From Streptomyces lateritius (GTDB lineage Bacteria > Actinomycetota > Actinomycetes > Streptomycetales > Streptomycetaceae): a stretch of 64,000 bases of DNA. Each line of letters starts with the position of its first letter. The first letter of the stretch is position 1. The position numbers and the translations under genes were made by a program. Positions 8,740 to 15,273 of the stretch are shown piece after piece. The stretch covers positions 144,593-208,592 of the forward strand of contig NZ_BMTO01000015.1 in the NCBI RefSeq assembly GCF_014649715.1, given 5' to 3'. The notes beneath the pieces were generated by a model. It did not search any database. It was not told where the DNA came from and saw only the letters and a list, made by a program, of their open reading frames with translations.

Positions 8740-9297
8740 TTACTTCTCGGTGGCGGAGGCGGTCTTCTTGTCGGCGGGCTTGCGGGTCGACGCCTTGCGG
8801 GCGGCCGGCGTCTTGTCGTCGCCGGCCTCGGACCTGTTCGCGTCCGCGGCCTTGGGTGCCGGATCGGGCTCGACGGCGACGGCGATCTCGGTGAGCTCCT
8901 CGGCGGCCTCACCGCGCCACGCCCTGACGGCCTCCTCGCCGTGCGCGGCGACCTCCTCGTACTTCTCGCGCGCCTTGACCGCGTACTCGGCGGCCACGCC
9001 GACGCTCCGCAGGGCCAGGTCCTGGGCGTTCTCGCCGAGCTTCTTCAGGTCCGTGTCGAGGCTGCCGACGACCTCGGCGAGCTTCGACTGCACGGTGGCC
9101 TGGGCCACCTTGGCCCGGTCGCTCACCTTCTCCTGCACGACCTTGGGGTCCGTCTTGCGCACGGCGTCGATCCGCGCGGGCGCCTCGGCGGCGATCTGCT
9201 CGATCAGGCCGGGGACCTTCTTCGCCTGCTGGACGGCGAGGTCGGCGGTACCGGCGGCGAAGTAGAGGGGGGTACGCAGTTCGTCGATGATGGCCAT
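8740..9297 (-). CDS. Heparin-binding-hemagglutinin-like helical protein
   Basis: The 185-residue protein has a short hydrophobic start (PLYFAAGTADLAVQQ), then a long amphipathic coiled coil (about residues 25-125). A lysine/alanine-rich tail with repeated KxA, KKT and RKP units follows. This layout is that of mycobacterial HBHA: membrane-binding N-terminus, coiled-coil oligomerisation and basic C-terminus. In Streptomyces the role is not defined; binding of acidic polymers or membranes is plausible. The start at 9297 has a strong GGGAGGA site, whereas the longer frame upstream reads through the XRE tail region. It sits 28 bases after the XRE gene, probably co-transcribed. Confidence 0.75.
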   Translation of the reverse strand: MAIIDELRTPLYFAAGTADLAVQQAKKVPGLIEQIAAEAPARIDAVRKTDPKVVQEKVSDRAKVAQATVQSKLAEVVGSLDTDLKKLGENAQDLALRSVGVAAEYAVKAREKYEEVAAHGEEAVRAWRGEAAEELTEIAVAVEPDPAPKAADANRSEAGDDKTPAARKASTRKPADKKTASATEK

Positions 9298-9325
9298 GGG
9301 TGTGGTCCTCCCGGATGTGTACGTA

Positions 9326-9790
9326 CTAGCTCGAGGGTCGTTCGGCATCGGAGGCGTTGTCGTTCGAAGCGTCGCTCGAAGCGTCGCTCGAAGCATTGGC
9401 GTCGTCAGCGCCGGCGTCGGCGGCGGCCGCGTCCGGAGCGGACTCGGCGGCGTTCTCCTTGCGGAAGGAGTCGTAGATCTGGAGCAGCACCTGCTTCTGC
9501 CGCTCGTTGATCGAGGGATCGGCCAGGATGACGGCTCGCGTCTCCAGCTCCTCCCGCTCCTTCTCGTCGAGAATCCCGGCCCGCACGTACAGCGTCTCGG
9601 CGGAGATCCGCAGGGCCTTGGCGACCTGCTGCAGCACCTCCGCGCTGGGCTTGCGCAGACCGCGCTCGATCTGGCTCAGGTACGGGTTGGACACCCCGGC
9701 GGCCTCGGCGAGCTGCCGCAGCGACAGCTGCGCGGTGCGCCGCTGGTCGCGGAGGTACTCACCAAGGTTGCCGACGTTGAGCGATGCCAT
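9326..9790 (-). CDS. XRE-family helix-turn-helix regulator
   Basis: The 154-residue protein carries a classical Cro/C1 HTH at residues about 8-65 (LGEYLRDQRRTAQLSLRQLA; recognition region GVSNPYLSQIERGLRKPS). A short helical segment with ILADPSINERQKQVLLQIYD follows. The last 50 residues are a low-complexity acidic Ala/Asp/Ser tail encoded by repeated GTCGCTCGAAGC units, likely disordered and variable between strains. A 28-bp perfect inverted repeat sits just upstream of the start, the expected place for autoregulation. Conserved HTH proteins of this kind occur next to HBHA/DUF2516 genes in Streptomyces; the ligand, if any, is unknown. Confidence 0.85.
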   Translation of the reverse strand: MASLNVGNLGEYLRDQRRTAQLSLRQLAEAAGVSNPYLSQIERGLRKPSAEVLQQVAKALRISAETLYVRAGILDEKEREELETRAVILADPSINERQKQVLLQIYDSFRKENAAESAPDAAAADAGADDANASSDASSDASNDNASDAERPSS

Positions 9791-9815
9791 GTCTCGACGA
9801 TGTCATGGCCTGCTA

Positions 9816-9843
9816 ACTATTGCAAGCACCCGCTTGCAATAGT
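9816..9843. promoter_or_regulatory. 28-bp perfect inverted repeat, probable XRE operator
   Basis: Two perfect 12-bp arms (ACTATTGCAAGC and its complement GCTTGCAATAGT) flank a 4-base spacer, 26 bases upstream of the XRE start. The AT-rich TTGCAA core contrasts with the surroundings. Position and symmetry fit autoregulation by the XRE protein; a transcript hairpin is the alternative. Confidence 0.7.
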
Positions 9844-10035
9844 GTCGCAGCGCGGGAAAGACTGCCGGGTGAGCCTGAGCGCGACAGGTGTTGCATTTGC
9901 ACGACAACTGCCGTAGGGAGCACGGAACTACGCCAGACCGATCAGGCCGCGAGCACGGAAGCCGCGGACCCCGCGTCACCTCGCGGGTGCGACCGGTGCA
10001 CACCCGCCGCGCGGCGCCCGATGCCGGGCCCCCGG

Positions 10036-10638
10036 TCAGCCGGCTTCCGTCAGGGCCGCGTGCGCGGCGGCGAGGATCTCCTCGGAGAGCGGGGAGCCCT
10101 GGGTGGCCCGGGACAGGACCAGAGCACCGACCAGGGTGCACAGCCGGGCGAGGCCGCCCTCGCCGCCCTCGCCGCTCCCGACGCTCTCGCCGCCCGCGAC
10201 GGCCTCGGCGGGGGCGAGGAACGCGGCGAAGTCGGCCACGCCCTCCGCGTAGGTACGGCGCGCCTCGCGGCCTTCGGGTCCGCGCGCGATATCGATGGCG
10301 AGAGCCGCGACCGGGCAGCCGTCCGCCGCGTTGTCACGGTGTTCGACGGAGAGGTAGGCGTCGATCAGGGCCCGCTGAGCGGCATCCCGCTGCCCGTCGT
10401 GCCGCTCGAGCCCGGCCGCATTGCCTCGTGCGATCTCATCGAAGACGTGGGCGGTGACCTCATCGACGAGCGCTTCCTTGGAGGCGAACTGCTTGTAGAA
10501 GGCGCCGTGGGTGAGGCCGGCCGCCTTCATGAGATCGGCGACGCTGACGTGGGTGCCCTGCTCCCGGAACAGCCGCGACGCGGTGTCCACCACCCGCCTG
10601 CGATTTTCCTCCGCCTGCGCCTGCGATACGCGGCCCAT
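10036..10638 (-). CDS. TetR-family repressor
   Basis: The 200-residue protein has an N-terminal TetR HTH (RRRVVDTASRLFREQG, then VSVADLMKAAGLTHGAFYKQ and FASKEALVDEVT). A C-terminal ligand domain contains DGCPVAALAIDIAR, typical of the TetR group that regulates short-chain dehydrogenase or oxidoreductase neighbours. The ATG at 10638 was chosen for the strong AGGAGGTGG upstream. It is divergent from the SDR gene, and a 22-bp inverted repeat lies in the 125-base gap, so it very likely represses itself and the SDR/oxidoreductase set. Confidence 0.9.
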   Translation of the reverse strand: MGRVSQAQAEENRRRVVDTASRLFREQGTHVSVADLMKAAGLTHGAFYKQFASKEALVDEVTAHVFDEIARGNAAGLERHDGQRDAAQRALIDAYLSVEHRDNAADGCPVAALAIDIARGPEGREARRTYAEGVADFAAFLAPAEAVAGGESVGSGEGGEGGLARLCTLVGALVLSRATQGSPLSEEILAAAHAALTEAG

Positions 10639-10696
10639 GGCCACCTCCTGCACGAACCAGTTTGGATGTCGATTGGCATCTATCCTAGTCACGTGT

Positions 10697-10718
10697 TTAG
10701 ATTGTGGTTGCAATCTAA
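10697..10718. promoter_or_regulatory. Probable TetR operator between TetR and SDR genes
   Basis: TTAGATTG and CAATCTAA are perfect 8-bp arms around a 6-base spacer. An imperfect second repeat (GATGTC-GATT-GGCATC) lies about 30 bases nearer the TetR gene. A TTGACG hexamer overlaps the right edge and could be the -35 element of the SDR promoter, so binding here would block it. Confidence 0.65.
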
Positions 10719-10763
10719 TTGACGCGGGTGCTCCGACGGCGCCTGCGAAGGACAGGAGCGAGC

Positions 10764-11456
10764 ATGGAACTCAAGAACGCGGTCGCGGTGGTCACCGGCG
10801 CCAACCGGGGCCTCGGGCGGCACCTGGCCGCCCAGCTCGTGGAGCATGGCGCCAAGGTCTACGCGGCGGCCCGCCGTCCCGAGACGGTCGACCTGCCGGG
10901 CGCCCGCCCACTGCGCCTCGACGTGACGGACCAGGAGTCGATACGGGAGGCCGCCCGCATCGCGTCGGACGCGACGCTTCTGATCAACAACGCGGGCGTC
11001 TCCACCGGCGCGACGCTGGTCGGCGGCGACCTGGACGAGGTACGTCGCGAGATGGAGACCAACTTCTTCGGCCCGCTCGTCGCCACACGGGCCTTCGCTC
11101 CCGTCATCGAGGCCAACGGCGGCGGCGCCGTACTCAACGTCCTGTCCGCCCTGTCCTGGTTCCACCCGGCAGGCCTCGGCTCCTACGCGGCTTCCAAGGC
11201 CGCCGCCTGGGCGCTGAGCGACGCGAGCCGCGAGGAACTGGCGCCCCGCGGGATCACCGTCTCGGCGCTGCACGTCGGCTACATGGACACCGACATGGCC
11301 GCCGGCGTGCCCGCCGACCAGAAGGTCGCCGCCGCCGACGTCGCGGCCCAGGCCCTTTACGGCATCGAGACCGGCCTGCCCGAGATCCTCGCCGACGAGA
11401 CCAGCAGGTACGTCAAGCAGAGCCTGTCCGCGGCGCCCCAGCCGAACGCGGGCTGA
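10764..11456 (+). CDS. Short-chain dehydrogenase/reductase
   Basis: The 230-residue classical SDR has cofactor loop TGANRGLGRHLA near the N-terminus, an LDVTD acidic site, structural NNAG, active-site serine in LNVLSALSW and the YAASK catalytic Tyr-Lys pair. An Arg in the AARRPE loop after strand 2 favours NADP(H). The substrate is unknown. The ATG at 10764 follows CAGGAG. It is the first gene to the right of the TetR operator and is followed by an aldo/keto reductase remnant and a quinone-oxidoreductase-like gene, so the locus looks like an inducible carbonyl/electrophile reduction set. Confidence 0.9.
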   Translation: MELKNAVAVVTGANRGLGRHLAAQLVEHGAKVYAAARRPETVDLPGARPLRLDVTDQESIREAARIASDATLLINNAGVSTGATLVGGDLDEVRREMETNFFGPLVATRAFAPVIEANGGGAVLNVLSALSWFHPAGLGSYAASKAAAWALSDASREELAPRGITVSALHVGYMDTDMAAGVPADQKVAAADVAAQALYGIETGLPEILADETSRYVKQSLSAAPQPNAG

Positions 11457-11516
11457 CGCTCACCCCCTCCACCACGGCACGACGGCCTTCCAGGCCCCCT
11501 TACGCAAGGACTTCTC

Positions 11517-11855
11517 ATGCGTTACACGGCCTTCGGCCGCAAGACCGGATTACGCGTCTCCGAGTACGCGCTCGGCACCGCGAACTTCGGCACCGGCTGG
11601 GGTGCCGGCGCCGAGCCCGACGTGGCCCGCCGGATCTTCGACCGGTTCGCCGAGGCCAGCGGCACCTTCCTCGACAGCGCCGACAGCTACCTCGCAGCCC
11701 TCGACGTCCAGTTCACCGACGAGCAGTACGCGCGCCTCGACAAGGTCAGCGCCATGCCGCTCGGCGTACCGCATGAGGGCGTCGCGGGCTCGCTGGGCCG
11801 CCTCCAGGGCGGCGACGCGGGCAGCGTCATCGCCCCGGTCGTGCCGGTGGCCTGA
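11517..11855 (+). pseudogene. Aldo/keto reductase with large in-frame internal deletion
   Basis: The 112-residue reading frame fuses two parts of an aldo/keto reductase. Residues 1-58 are the normal N-terminus (RYTAFGRKTGLRVSEYALG, NFGTGWG, then FLDSADSY, which holds the catalytic Asp/Tyr region). Residues from 59 are the normal C-terminus (LAALDVQFTDEQYARLDKVS, PLGVPHE). Full-length members have about 320-340 residues, so some 210-220 residues of the barrel, including the catalytic Lys and His, are missing. The start codon, AAGGA site and stop remain and the junction is in frame. It also contains a TTA leucine codon at 11550, rare in Streptomyces. It cannot form a barrel and is probably a decaying gene. 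Confidence 0.85.
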
Positions 11856-11948
11856 GTCCAAAAACACGGCCGCCGCAGGGCTCTCCGCGCAGGCACTGGC
11901 CACTGCCGTGCCGACGCGGAGCGCGCGGACCAGAAGACACCACAAACC

Positions 11949-11963
11949 GTCTCGTAACGAGAC
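11949..11963. promoter_or_regulatory. 15-bp perfect palindrome upstream of the oxidoreductase
   Basis: GTCTCGT-A-ACGAGAC has perfect 7-bp arms about one base apart. It lies 63 bases before the oxidoreductase start in a 171-base gap, a typical place for a repressor site. The binding protein is not known; the flanking TetR and MarR proteins are candidates. Confidence 0.55.
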
Positions 11964-12026
11964 AAACCCCTTACGGACAGAACACCCCTCCTGCTTGGAC
12001 GGGAGACCACACGAACGGAGATGACG

Positions 12027-13031
12027 ATGAAGGCCTTCATGGTCGAGAAGTACGGTGACGCGTTCAACATGCGTGCTGCCGAGATACTCGCCCCCCAGGT
12101 GGGCGCCGACGACGTCCTGGTCAGGATCGACGCGGCGAGTGTCAACCCGCTGGACATGAAGATCCGCGACGGTGACCTCAAGCAGATCCTGCCCTACCGT
12201 CTCCCGCTCGTCCTGGGCAACGACCTCGCCGGGACCGTCGTCCGCGTCGGATCGTCCGTCACCCGCTTCGCGGTGGGCGACGAGGTCTGGGCGCGGCCCG
12301 ACAAGGACCGCATCGGCACCTTCGCCGAACTCCTCGCCGTCCACCAGGACGACCTGGCGGCCAAGCCCGCCACGCTCACCATGACCGAGGCCGCCTCCCT
12401 CCCCCTGGTCGCGCTGACCGCCTGGCAGGCCCTGGTCGAGCGGGCGAACGTCCAGCCGGGCCAGAAGGTCCTCATCCACGCGGGCGCCGGCGGCCTGGGA
12501 TCCATCACCATCCAACTGGCCAAGGCACTGGGCGCGCACGTGGCCGCCACCGCGAGCACCGCCAAGATCGACCTCGTCAAGGACCTCGGCGCGGACGAGG
12601 TCATCGACTACCGCACCCAGGACTTCTCAGAACTCCTCACCGGCTACGACCTCGTCCTGGACTCCCTCGGCGGCGAGAACCTCGCCAAGTCCCTGCGCAT
12701 CCTCAAGCCCGGCGGCCTGGCCATCTCCGTCGCGGGCCCGCCCGACCCGGCCACCGCCCGCGAACTCGGCTCGAACCTGGTGCTCCGCCTGGGCATCGCC
12801 GCGCTCAGCGCCAAGATCCGGCGCCAGGCCAAGCGTCTCGGTGTCACGTACTCCTTCCTGTTCATGAAGGCCAGTGGCGACCAGCTGCGCGAACTCACCC
12901 CCCTCATCGACGCGGGGAAGATCCGCCCCGTCGTCGACCGGGTCTTCCCCTTCGACGAGACCCCTCAGGCCATGGAGTACGTCGAGAAAGGCCGCGCGAA
13001 GGCCGGCAAGGTCGTCGTCTCCATGACGTGA
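12027..13031 (+). CDS. Zinc-independent NADPH:quinone oxidoreductase-like MDR protein
   Basis: The 334-residue medium-chain dehydrogenase/reductase of the QOR type has an N-terminal GroES-like domain (SVNPLDMKIRDG, LPLVLGNDLAGTVV, VGDEVWA). The Rossmann domain carries the nucleotide loop HAGAGGLGSITIQLAK. The C-terminus (GKIRPVVDRVFPFDETPQAM, GKVVVSM) is typical. No zinc-binding cysteines are present, as in quinone oxidoreductases. It probably reduces quinones or enals with NADPH. An ATG lies at 12021, but GGAG abuts it directly, so the ATG at 12027 with a 6-base gap is the better start. It belongs to the SDR/AKR group under the divergent TetR. Confidence 0.88.
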   Translation: MKAFMVEKYGDAFNMRAAEILAPQVGADDVLVRIDAASVNPLDMKIRDGDLKQILPYRLPLVLGNDLAGTVVRVGSSVTRFAVGDEVWARPDKDRIGTFAELLAVHQDDLAAKPATLTMTEAASLPLVALTAWQALVERANVQPGQKVLIHAGAGGLGSITIQLAKALGAHVAATASTAKIDLVKDLGADEVIDYRTQDFSELLTGYDLVLDSLGGENLAKSLRILKPGGLAISVAGPPDPATARELGSNLVLRLGIAALSAKIRRQAKRLGVTYSFLFMKASGDQLRELTPLIDAGKIRPVVDRVFPFDETPQAMEYVEKGRAKAGKVVVSMT

Positions 13032-13336
13032 ACCCGGGGCAACGGCCCTGCCGGACGCCGAGAACGCCGCCAGCCACAACGAGAAGAACCCGCCCCACGC
13101 TCCTTTCTCCCATACCAGGCCCCGATCACGAACGCACCGTCCAGCTCCCCCACGCCCACCCCGTCGTCGTACAAGAACGCGCCGACCCGCGCCGTGTCCG
13201 TGCACGGCGTGGGCGTCGCCTACCGGCAGCACGGTCCGGACGACAACTTGCCTGCGAAGAGTGCGGATCACGTCAGGAACGATGCGAATTCGGCGACAGA
13301 TGTCACGCTCAGAGCTTCACGAAAGTCTCACCGGGC
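13032..13336. other. Non-coding gap with a possible alpha/beta-hydrolase fragment
   Basis: No intact gene is seen in these 305 bases. In one plus frame, bases about 13180-13245 read TRAVSVHGVGVAYRQHGPDD. This resembles the first strand of alpha/beta hydrolases (typically TxxVxVxGxxxAYRxxGP) and then runs into unrelated sequence. It may be a gene relic, but the match is short. Confidence 0.3.
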
Positions 13337-13861
13337 ATGACCTCGATCGATCACGGAGTACGAAAGTCGTGGGACCGCGTCGCCGCCCGGCACGGAGATC
13401 GCCTCCGAGGGACTCCGGTGAGGGCCGCCGCCGACAAGGACCGGATCCGCGCGGCCGAGGCGGACCTCGGGCTGGCGTTCCCGGCCGAGGTGCGCGACTG
13501 GTGGACCCTGGACGGCGTCAGCGCCGACTACTGGATCCCCGGACCGTTCGCCCCGGTGGACCTGGAAGAGGCCCTGGAGACGCGAGAGATCTGGCTGCGG
13601 GTGGCGGAAGAGGAAGGGGACGTGTTCGACGCGAACGGCGAACCGGAGTCGCGGTTCCTTCCGTCGTTCCTGCCGATCGCGATGAGCCCCGGCGGCGACG
13701 GACTCGTCATCGACCTGCGCCCCGGTGATTTTTACGGGGCGGTCCTCCTGTGGGACCACGAGACGTGGGTGCTCGCCGCTCCGCTGTGGGACTCGGTGGC
13801 CGCCATGCTCGGGGACATCGCCATGCTCGGGGACAACGCCTCGGCCCCTTCGGATCGGTGA
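13337..13861 (+). CDS. SMI1/KNR4-fold protein
   Basis: The 174-residue protein shows the SMI1/KNR4 (SUKH) pattern: IRAAEADLGLAFPAEVRDWW, a middle with FLPSFLPIAMSPGGDGLVIDL, and a closing GAVLLWDHETWVLAAPLWDSV. SUKH proteins often act as immunity proteins against contact-dependent or polymorphic toxins, but many are stand-alone, and no toxin gene is adjacent here. The start at 13337 is the first Met of the domain; the ribosome site (ACCGGG) is weak, and the much longer frame upstream is compositional. The C-terminus has a near-perfect duplication (MLGDIAMLGDN) encoded by an 18-base direct repeat. Confidence 0.75.
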   Translation: MTSIDHGVRKSWDRVAARHGDRLRGTPVRAAADKDRIRAAEADLGLAFPAEVRDWWTLDGVSADYWIPGPFAPVDLEEALETREIWLRVAEEEGDVFDANGEPESRFLPSFLPIAMSPGGDGLVIDLRPGDFYGAVLLWDHETWVLAAPLWDSVAAMLGDIAMLGDNASAPSDR

Positions 13862-13952
13862 GGATCCGGGGCGGCGGGAGCGATGAGTTTCGGGCGGGGT
13901 GGCGGTCTCAACTACCGTAGCCATCCTGGAGCAAGGAACTGGAGCGGGTCCC

Positions 13953-14549
13953 ATGCGTATCGTCATCAGCGAGTTCATCAGCCTCGACGGCGTCGTACAG
14001 GCGCCGGGCGGCGCCGAGGAGGACACCGAGGGCGGCTTCGCCCACGGCGGCTGGACGCACCCCTTCTTCGACCCGGAGGTGGTGGGCGGCGCGTTCGACG
14101 AGGCGCTCGCCAAGGCGGACGGGCTGCTGTTCGGGCGCCGCACCTGGCAGGCGATGGCGGGCGCGTGGCCGGAGCGGGCCGGCGACCCGTTCGCCGACCG
14201 GATGAACGCCCTCCCGAAGTACGTCGTCTCCCAGACGCTCGGAGACGACGAGCTCACATGGAACAACACCACCCGCATCCCCGGCGAGGAGGCCGTCGCC
14301 CGCATCCGGCGGCTGCGCGGGGCCGAGGGTGGCGACCTGGTCGTCATGGGCAGCCCCACGCTGGTCCGCACCCTGCTGGGCGAGGGTCTGGTCGACGAGC
14401 TCCGGCTCATGATCATGCCGGTACTCCTCGGAGGCGGTAAGTCGATCTTCCCGACGGACGGCGGGCTCCACGCGCTCGAACTGGTCTCGACGGTGACCAG
14501 CGGCGCCGGCGTCCAGGTGTGCACCTACCGGCCGGCCACCGAGGGGTAG
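13953..14549 (+). CDS. Dihydrofolate-reductase-fold (RibD C-terminal-like) protein
   Basis: The 198-residue protein belongs to the DHFR/RibD_C group (YwjB/YyaP type). It has MRIVISEFISLDGVVQAPGG at the start, LLFGRRTWQAMA, the nucleotide-binding GGDLVVMGSPTLVRTLL and the late VDELRLMIMPVLLGGGKSIF. These proteins bind NADPH; physiological substrates are rarely known and it is not the housekeeping FolA. The start follows GGAG at the proper distance. It precedes the MarR gene by 80 bases on the same strand. Confidence 0.88.
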   Translation: MRIVISEFISLDGVVQAPGGAEEDTEGGFAHGGWTHPFFDPEVVGGAFDEALAKADGLLFGRRTWQAMAGAWPERAGDPFADRMNALPKYVVSQTLGDDELTWNNTTRIPGEEAVARIRRLRGAEGGDLVVMGSPTLVRTLLGEGLVDELRLMIMPVLLGGGKSIFPTDGGLHALELVSTVTSGAGVQVCTYRPATEG

Positions 14550-14629
14550 TTCACCTCGCCCCGGGAGCGGGGCAGAGTCGTCCACTTCCTGACAGTCCGC
14601 GACGGATCTACTTTCGTTACCCTGGCGCC

Positions 14630-15115
14630 ATGACAGCCATGGCGCCCAAGCGGACCGAACCGGACCTGTCCTTCCTCCTGGACCACACCAGTCACGTGTT
14701 GCGCACCCGAATGAGTGCGCAGCTCGCGGAGATCGACCTCACCCCGCGCATGCACTGCGTCCTCGTCCACGCCCTGGAGGAGGAGCGGACCCAGGCGCAG
14801 CTCGCTGAGATCGGAGACATGGACAAGACGACGATGGTCGTGACGGTCGACGCGCTGGAGAAGGCCGGGCTCGCCGAGCGGCGGCCGTCGAGCACGGACC
14901 GGCGGGCCCGGATCATCGCCGTGACGGACGAGGGGGCGAAGGTCGCCGAGGAAAGTCAGAAGATCGTCGACCGCGTCCACGAGAACGCCCTGGCGTCCCT
15001 GCCCGACGACGAGCGCGAGGTGCTGCTTCAGGCGCTGAACCGCCTGGTCACGGGTCATCTGGAGACACCGGTGGAGGGTGCGAGGCCGGCCCGGAGGGCG
15101 CGCCAGAAGGGGTGA
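14630..15115 (+). CDS. MarR-family regulator
   Basis: The 161-residue winged-helix protein has dimerisation helices at both ends. The MarR DNA-binding core is RTQAQLAEIGDMDKTTMVVT followed by wing residues ERRPSSTDRRARIIAVTDEG. The loop DxRxRxxxxT is complete. A second ATG at 14639 is possible. It is followed by the DHA2 efflux pump, and the 22-bp inverted repeat in the gap is the expected site. It therefore most likely represses the pump and releases on binding a toxic phenolic or similar ligand. Confidence 0.9.
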   Translation: MTAMAPKRTEPDLSFLLDHTSHVLRTRMSAQLAEIDLTPRMHCVLVHALEEERTQAQLAEIGDMDKTTMVVTVDALEKAGLAERRPSSTDRRARIIAVTDEGAKVAEESQKIVDRVHENALASLPDDEREVLLQALNRLVTGHLETPVEGARPARRARQKG

Positions 15116-15206
15116 CGACCACGCGCGACCGCAAGCCCGAGCGCGAGTCGGTCGCGCGCCCGGCCCCAGACCCCCCGCCCACGACCCTGAACATCAATCC
15201 GTAAAA

Positions 15207-15228
15207 GATAGTCTGCAACAAAACTATC
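15207..15228. promoter_or_regulatory. Probable MarR operator ahead of the DHA2 pump
   Basis: GATAGT and ACTATC form perfect arms 10 bases apart (core CTGCAACAAA) in a very AT-rich patch 46 bases before the MFS start. Size and position fit a MarR dimer site overlapping the pump promoter. Confidence 0.65.
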
Positions 15229-15273
15229 CGCTATGGTCTCTCCTGTTGCCTCCCAACGACAGGAGAGACCGCG

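Noticed and set aside
9360..9400. Repeated GTCGCTCGAAGC units that might suggest a CRISPR or iteron array
   Set aside because: The units are adjacent, short and in frame within the acidic tail of the XRE protein, without spacers.
13337..13861. Immunity gene of a toxin system
   Set aside because: The SMI1/KNR4 fold allows it, but no toxin, secretion or repeat gene lies next to it.
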